Assembly: GCA_964591605.1 (NCBI GenBank)
Contig: CAZQEN010000382.1
Span: 1 to 7,098 of the forward strand
Reading direction: 5' to 3'
Length of the DNA stretch: 7,098 nt
From: CAYLLT01 sp964591605
GTDB lineage: Bacteria > Planctomycetota > Phycisphaerae > UBA1845 > PWPN01
Under the pieces are notes generated by a model. It was not told the DNA's origin. It saw only the letters and a list, made by a program, of their open reading frames with translations, and did not search any database. Numbering within the stretch: position 1 is the first letter of the stretch; every line of letters begins with the position of its first letter. Made by a program: the position numbers and the translations under genes. Below, piece by piece: positions 1-5,300 of this stretch.

Positions 1-752
1 CCGCTCCTGCCGCCGAATGCTTCGGTGGGTGCGATGGGTTCATGCGGGCTGGTCAGGGGCATATAGAGGAAAAACGGCTTCCCGTCGGATGCGCGCTGTG
101 CGATGAAGCTCTCGGCCTGCCCGGCCAGCGCCGGCAGGATGGCCTCAAACTCCCAGCCGGGAAGCTGGGGCCCGGGGAGGCCGTCGAGGTTGCGCTGTTC
201 TTTCCGGGCGGTGGGCTGACCGACGGTGCGGTCGTCGCGGATGAAGCAGTAGGGCGGATAATTCGGGACATCGGTGCCGAAGTAGAATCCGAAGCCGCGG
301 GTGATCGGCCCGTCGGCGATCGGTTGATCGAACACCACATCGTCGCCGCGGCGCGGCCAGGACCAGCCCAGGTGCCACTTGCCGATGCAGGCGGTCTGGT
401 AACCGCGGCGGGCCAGCAGTTTCGGCAGCGTCAGCCGGTCGGCGGCGATGAGCGGCGGATCGTAGGGCCCCAGCACGTGTTTTTGAAGGCGGGTGCGCCA
501 GGCGTAACGCCCGGTGAGCAGCCCGTAGCGCGTGGGTGAACAGACGCTCGAAGGGGAGTGGCAATCGGAGAATCGCAGGCCCTCGGATGCGAGCCGGTCG
601 AGGTTGGGCGTGCGGATCCGACCGCGGTCCGGGTTGTAGCAGGACAGATCGCCGTAGCCGAGATCGTCCGCCAGAATCAGCACGATGTTGGGCGATCTCG
701 GCGCTGCGCCCATCACGGCCGCCGCGCCGCACGCCAGCAGTTGCAGGAGCAT
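1..752 (-). CDS. Type I (formylglycine-dependent) sulfatase, N-terminal part, cut by window edge
   Basis: The frame read from the ATG at 752 stays open for 250 codons to the left edge, so the C-terminal half is missing. Visible sulfatase hallmarks: an N-terminal strand with metal-ligand pair Asp29-Asp30 (VLILADDLGYGD), the signature CSPTRYGLLTGR with Cys71 (TGT at 540-542) and Arg75 matching the C-x-P-x-R formylglycine motif, GKWHLG with Lys125 and His127, and SPHEPI with His237. In this family the Cys is converted to formylglycine and the enzyme hydrolyses sulfate esters using a bound calcium ion. The first 17 residues are hydrophobic and Ala-rich, ending GAAP, and look like a short Sec signal, though it lacks N-terminal positive charges. 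The start is supported by an AGGAG six bases upstream and an in-frame stop at 777-779. It is divergent from the Tat oxidoreductase gene. The natural substrate (glycan, choline or aryl sulfate) cannot be read from this part. Confidence 0.95.
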   Translation of the reverse strand, partial: MLLQLLACGAAAVMGAAPRSPNIVLILADDLGYGDLSCYNPDRGRIRTPNLDRLASEGLRFSDCHSPSSVCSPTRYGLLTGRYAWRTRLQKHVLGPYDPPLIAADRLTLPKLLARRGYQTACIGKWHLGWSWPRRGDDVVFDQPIADGPITRGFGFYFGTDVPNYPPYCFIRDDRTVGQPTARKEQRNLDGLPGPQLPGWEFEAILPALAGQAESFIAQRASDGKPFFLYMPLTSPHEPIAPTEAFGGRS

Positions 753-758
753 TGGGGA

Positions 759-763
759 CTCCT
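759..763 (-). promoter_or_regulatory. Ribosome binding site of the sulfatase gene
   Basis: On the minus strand AGGAG (within GAGAGGAGT, 758-766) lies six bases before the ATG at 752. With the in-frame TAA at 777-779 it fixes the start; no other ATG or GTG lies between. A weak sigma70-like pair, TTTTCA (797-802) and GATAAG (776-781) with 15-bp spacing, sits just upstream but is too poor to call as a promoter. Confidence 0.75.
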
Positions 764-1009
764 CTCGTGAGGCACCTTATCGCGAAGGGTGTGTTCTGAA
801 AACGAGTGTGCCGACCTTCGCATCCGATGGGCGGCGGGCGCGCCGGTCAAGGAGAGTCCCTCGTGTTTCCATCATCGAGGCGCCCCCATCGCTGCGCGAT
901 GGATGGGCCACCCCGTCTCGCGCCACGGCGGATGTGGAGCCTGACCGGCGGTCGTGTTGACGCGGGGCCGCCCGGCGTGTACTGGTCAGTATTCACGGGC
1001 ATCAGTCAA

Positions 1010-1015
1010 AAGGAG
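1010..1015 (+). promoter_or_regulatory. Ribosome binding site of the Tat oxidoreductase gene
   Basis: AAGGAG (part of AAAAGGAG, 1008-1015) lies seven bases before the ATG at 1023. It selects this start over an in-frame GTG at 954, which would add 23 residues ahead of the Tat motif and has no visible ribosome binding site. Confidence 0.85.
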
Positions 1016-1022
1016 ACTCGCC

Positions 1023-2213
1023 ATGGCCGATACGACACGACGTTCGTTCCTGCAGGCGATGGGTTTGGGCGCCGCCGCGCTGGGGCTGCCCGGTGCGGCC
1101 GCCGCCGCCCCGGAGAAGCCGATCCAGGGCTTTGAGAAAGCCCCCGAGGACCCTGACGCCTCCAAGGGTTGGAAGCCGGTCTCCGACCGCAAGGTCCGCG
1201 TGGGCATTGTCGGATACGGCGTCTGCCGGTTCGGCGCTGCGTTCAGTTTTCAGGACCATCCCAACGTCGAGATCGTGGCGGTGAGCGATCTCGTGCCCGA
1301 TCAGTGCGCCGCGCTGGCCAAGGTGGTGCGCTGCGAAAAGACCTACCCCTCACTGGAGGAGCTGGTCAAAGACGACCGGATCGAGGCCGTCTTCGTCGCG
1401 ACCGACGCGCCGCACCACGCGCAGCACTGCATCGACGTGCTCAAGCACGGCAAGCACGTGGCCACGGCCGTCCCCGCCGTTTTCGGTTCGCTCGAGGATG
1501 CCGACAAGCTGTTCGAGGTGGTCAAGAAGAGCGGCCTGAAATACATGATGTTCGAGACGTCGTGCTTCCATGGCGACCTGTATGCGATGCGTCAGCTCTA
1601 CAACGAAGGGAAGCTTGGCAAGATCGTCTACGCCGAGGGCGAATACTATCACTACATGGATACGCCGATCGCCTCCTACAAGGACTGGCGCGTCGGGCTG
1701 CCGCCGCAGTGGTATCCGACGCACTCGAATGCGTATTTCGTCGGCGTGACCGGCGGGAGCTTCACGGAGGTGTCGTGCATGGCCATGCCGAGCACGATCC
1801 CGCACCTGAAACCCGAGAGCAACCGCTATCGGAATCCGTTCGGCACCGAGATCGCCCTTTTCCGCACGAGTGAAGGGGGAAGTGCTCGCATGGCGGTGAG
1901 CTGGGACACGCCCGGTGCCGGCGGGGAGATGGGCCGCATTCGCGGCCAGAAGGGCTCGTTCTACGGCAAGTTCGAGGGTCTTGAGCCGGCTCCGCCCATC
2001 AAAAAGCCGCCGCTTCCTCCGAAGGTCGAGGCGGGCGGCCACGGCGGATCGCACGGCTTCCTGATGAACGAGTTCGTCACGGCGATTCTCCAGGATCGCA
2101 AACCGCTGGTCGACGTGGCGTGGGCCCTCAACATGACGGTGTCCGGGATCGTCGCGCACCAGTCGGCCCTCAAGGACGGCGAGCTGCTCAAGATCCCGCA
2201 GTACAAGATCTGA
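1023..2213 (+). CDS. Tat-exported Gfo/Idh/MocA-family protein (oxidoreductase or NAD-dependent glycosidase-like)
   Basis: A 396-residue product. Residues 1-30 form a twin-arginine signal: TRRSFLQ (Arg6-Arg7) followed by an Ala/Gly/Leu stretch ending AAAAAP. Residues 57-175 form a Rossmann domain with VGIVGYG (Gly61, Gly64, Gly66), the acidic strand end VAVSD (Asp89), and FVATDAPHHAQH followed by GKHV. The classical EKP motif after GKHV is replaced by AVP (149-151), so the usual lysine is absent, and the third dinucleotide-loop glycine is Arg69. The C-terminal domain carries YMMFETSCFHGDL (174-186), WYPTHS with His234, and HGGSHG (340-345). From memory, GH109-type NAD-dependent glycosidases have a similar Tat signal, an EVP-type motif in place of EKP, and a PTH motif. 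I therefore infer an exported NAD(P)-binding enzyme acting on a sugar, either a dehydrogenase or a redox-assisted glycosidase. Substrate unknown. The gene is divergent from the sulfatase and followed by a hairpin. Confidence 0.9.
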   Translation: MADTTRRSFLQAMGLGAAALGLPGAAAAAPEKPIQGFEKAPEDPDASKGWKPVSDRKVRVGIVGYGVCRFGAAFSFQDHPNVEIVAVSDLVPDQCAALAKVVRCEKTYPSLEELVKDDRIEAVFVATDAPHHAQHCIDVLKHGKHVATAVPAVFGSLEDADKLFEVVKKSGLKYMMFETSCFHGDLYAMRQLYNEGKLGKIVYAEGEYYHYMDTPIASYKDWRVGLPPQWYPTHSNAYFVGVTGGSFTEVSCMAMPSTIPHLKPESNRYRNPFGTEIALFRTSEGGSARMAVSWDTPGAGGEMGRIRGQKGSFYGKFEGLEPAPPIKKPPLPPKVEAGGHGGSHGFLMNEFVTAILQDRKPLVDVAWALNMTVSGIVAHQSALKDGELLKIPQYKI

Positions 2214-2225
2214 CGATCCGGTCGG

Positions 2226-2249
2226 TCAGCCCGCCATCCTGCGGGCTGA
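2226..2249 (+). terminator. Hairpin downstream of the oxidoreductase gene, terminator-like
   Basis: TCAGCCCGC (2226-2234) and GCGGGCTGA (2241-2249) are perfect complements with a six-base loop, starting 12 bases after the stop codon. The stem is GC-rich, but no T-run follows on either strand, so a classical intrinsic terminator is not complete. The position between convergent genes suits a bidirectional transcription barrier or an RNA 3'-end stabiliser. Confidence 0.5.
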
Positions 2250-2297
2250 AGCTCGCGCCGATGGAGCCCGAAATGCGGGCGGGAGCTGACGTTGTTG

Positions 2298-2314
2298 CCT
2301 GCATGCCCTGCAGG
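2298..2314 (-). terminator. Small hairpin downstream of the protease gene
   Basis: CCTGCA (2298-2303) and TGCAGG (2309-2314) form a 6-bp stem with a 5-base loop, 23 bases past the protease stop codon on the minus strand. A further 5-bp pair GCCCG (2266-2270) with CGGGC (2276-2280) lies beyond it. No T-run is seen. Such short stems are expected fairly often in GC-rich DNA, so this is tentative. Confidence 0.25.
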
Positions 2315-2337
2315 ATCCTCACCCAGCTCGTCGAGGG

Positions 2338-5300
2338 TTATTCCGCGCAGCCTTCGGGGGGCGGCAAGTCCGCGCCGCCCAGACATTTGACGAAGAGATT
2401 CACGTCCGTCGTGTTCACGCCGGCGTTGCCCGCCAGCTTCGCGTCCTGGCAGGCCGGGTCGGTCTGCGAAGTGGCCCCGCTCAGGCAGAGCTGGAGATGG
2501 GCGTAGTCGGTCTGATCGACATCCCCGTCGGCGTCGAAGTCGGCGGGAGCAGCGGTGGAGAAGGTCCAGACCGGCCCGAGGGCCGTGCCGCAGCAGGTTT
2601 CTGTCTGTATTCGCCAGTAGTAGGTGGCTGCGGCGCGCACCGCCGGCCCGGGATCGCAGGTGCGTTCCGTGAGGTTCTGGCAGACCACGGTCGTCGGCGG
2701 ATTCACCGTGTCCAGAAGAACGCTGTACAGCGTCGGACTCGTGCAGGCGGCATCCACGCCGCTGATGGTCATGACGAGTTCGCCGCCGCCGGGCGTGCTG
2801 AAGTCGGCCACTTCGATCAGGTAAGGCACGCCGGCCTCCACCGGGACGCCCAGCGTCGAGCCCAGCCCGCAGGCGGAATCGTCGCTGCAACCGAGCGACA
2901 CGAGCGCCCCGCAGCTTCCTTTCCAGACGGCCAGCACGGTGTCGTAGTCGCTGCCGCAGGTGCTCACGACCATGGTGCCCGATTGTGCGGGGACGATCCT
3001 GTACCAGAGGGTGTTGGAATTCGAGCTTGCGCCGCAGCCCATCGCCGGATCGCCGGGGGAGGTTGTGGCCGCGCTGGTCTGGCTGGCGGTCACCAGGATC
3101 GGACTGGCGCCGATGATCGGCTGCGGGCTGGTGCAGTAGTCGGGCAATGCGGCCGCCGTCTGCGGATCGGATGCCACCGACGGCAGGGCGTCGAGCGGGG
3201 TCTTGGCGGCACCGGTTGCAGCGGGATGGAGGGCGCCGCCGACGGGGGAGAGCCACGCGTTGCGGGCGAGTGCCGCGATCGGCGGATTCTGAGCCGCCGG
3301 TCCTGCGGCCGTCGGCAATGACGCCAGGGCCGCAGTGCCCGCCATGGGCGTGAGCTCCACATTGTCCAGGGCGAATCGCGGCGCTTCGGGATGCGTGAAG
3401 GTGATGACCGCTCGGGCGATGCCGGTCGCAACGCTGGCCGAGTTACGCCCCTCGGCCCAGGAAAAGCCATGGTCCGTGGCATCGGCCGTGACCACGCCCA
3501 GTAGAGTATCGGACGCGTCATACAGGCTCATGGACGTGGCGGAAGCCTGCGGTGTCTGGGTGGCCAGAACAAATCCATAGGCGACGCCTGCCACCGGTGT
3601 GCTGAAGGAGAGGGTGAGCGTCCCCGCCCGGTTGCCCTCGATGTTGGGCGTCTGCACGTACAGTGTGGCGCCGGGACCACCGTCGATCGTTGCGTCGTTC
3701 GATGAGAACGAGAAGTTCACCCCCGCGATGGTCATACCGTTGACGACGGTTCCGTAGGGCAATTCGTCGAACGTGATCATGTGGTCGGGCGGGGTCGAGA
3801 GATTCCATGAGAGGATGGGGTCGGATGTCACCCTGGTCGCCTGATCCGCGGGCGACGGGTCGGCCACGAGCCCCAGGCAGGGAATGACGCCCAGCGTGAC
3901 GGTGGCGATGTCGGACTCGCCGCCGTCGGGCGGGATCTTTCCGTCACTGGCTTTGAACTGGAAGGCGTCGGAGCCGCTGAAAGCCGCGGCTGGCGAATAG
4001 ACCACGCTGCCTCCGGAGGCGGCCAGCGTGTATGGAACGGTGGTGATCGCGCCGGCCTGCGGATCCGAGAGCGTACCATGGGCGGGCAGTGATACGATCA
4101 CGAAAGTGAGCGGGTCGCGGTTGGGATCGACGGCGGGCAAAGCGATCGTGACCGGTGTCTCGTTGGCCGTGGGGATGGTTGTTGACGAGGCGATCGGGGC
4201 CTGGGCCGGCGCCTCCTGGATGCAGACGTTGTCGACGTACCAGACGTCCTGGATATTCGCGCCTGCCGTGGCGATGTTGCGGAACCGCACCTGGAAGGCC
4301 GGATGGAAAGCCGGCTCTGGCAGCCGCAGCATGACGGATTCGAACGTCGTCATGGCCGGTCCTTCGCCGTAGTGCCGGCTCAGCTCGATCCACATGCCAG
4401 CGGCATCGAGATACTCGACGATGAGGTCCTCGCTCAGATCGGGCTGATCGAGCGTGCCGCCCTGTTCATACCAGTAGCGGAGCTCAGCCCCGTGCAGGGC
4501 GGAGAGGTCCATGGCGCGCGACATGACGAACTCGGCGCCGCCGGGATAGCCGTCGAGACGCAGCGCGCCGGGCGGACTGGGCGGGGCGACGGCCGTGGAG
4601 CTGATATCGACGCCCGGGGCGGAAACGGGCCAGTTGCCCGCGTCCAGCGACGAAGAGGTGAAATCATCAAATAAGAAGCAGTTGAGAATCGTCACCGACG
4701 CCGTCGCCGGCGCGGAAGGGCCGTGGTAGGGCGGTGCCCCGCCGTCGTCGGCGACGAACTGGAACGTATCGACGCCGTTGACGCCGGGCTGACTGGTGTA
4801 TGTGACGGTGTTGCCCGGGAGGGTATGAGGCGTGGTGGTGATGGGGCCGCCGGCGTCGCTGAGCGCGCCTTTGGACGGCAGCGCTGTGATCACGAACTGC
4901 AACGGGCCCGGCACGCCGTCGTCCACCGCGGAGAACGATACGGTCACGGGCAGCGTCGCGTATGCGAGTGCGGCGGTATCGAAAGCGGTGGGCGGCAGCG
5001 GATGCACCGCACCGTTCGCATTGAGCCTCCGGCCGCTGATCGTGCGGCCCTGCATCGCCGGGATCAGGTCGCCGCCGTACATCAGCCGGTATTTGAGGGC
5101 ATCGATCGTGAGCGTGGGGTCGGCCGCCAGGGCCAGGGCGGCCACGCCGGAGACGTGCGGGCACGCCATCGAGGTGCCGGAGTAGAGTTCGTATGCGCTG
5201 GTGTAATCGCCGCCGATGTATCGCACCGTGATGTCGTCGATTTCCACGCCCTGGAAGTTGTTGTTGGCGCTGTCGGTCACCCATCGCCAGCGGAACCGGT

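Larger units (their letters stand above)
753..1022. other. Divergent intergenic region between sulfatase and oxidoreductase genes
   Basis: This 270-bp stretch has no convincing gene and must carry the promoters of both flanking genes. Inverted repeats seen: GCGAAGG (782-788) with CCTTCGC (815-821), separated by 26 bases; CCATCGC (886-892) with GCGATGG (896-902), a perfect 7-bp stem with a 3-base loop; and TACTG (980-984) with CAGTA (987-991), an operator-like near-palindrome close to the oxidoreductase start. A TTGACG at 957-962 resembles a -35 box, but the element 17 bases downstream (TACTGG) is a weak -10. These are candidate regulatory sites only. Open frames crossing here lack ribosome binding sites and protein-like composition. 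Confidence 0.6.

Noticed and set aside
42..539. 165-codon plus-strand frame opposite the sulfatase
   Set aside because: The complementary frame contains the full sulfatase signature including the formylglycine Cys, so the plus frame is a shadow.
735..752. Lipobox reading of LLAC at sulfatase residues 5-8
   Set aside because: The preceding stretch is only seven residues with no positive charge, too short for a lipoprotein signal. Cleavage near residue 17 fits better.
954..1022. GTG at 954 as an upstream start for the oxidoreductase
   Set aside because: It would place 23 unlike residues before the Tat motif and lacks a ribosome binding site, whereas the ATG at 1023 has AAGGAG seven bases upstream.
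1350..2159. 269-codon open frame on the minus strand opposite the oxidoreductase gene
   Set aside because: It is antisense to a well-supported Tat/Gfo-family gene and its translation shows no family features, only codon-bias mirror composition.
1961..3256. 431-codon minus-strand frame spanning the convergent junction
   Set aside because: It overlaps the protease in another frame and the oxidoreductase in antisense. Its composition is Arg/Gly/Pro-rich without domains.
2497..3321. 274-codon plus-strand frame opposite the protease C-terminus
   Set aside because: It is antisense to the PPC-like and dockerin-like coding region; no ribosome binding site or protein-like motif is visible.
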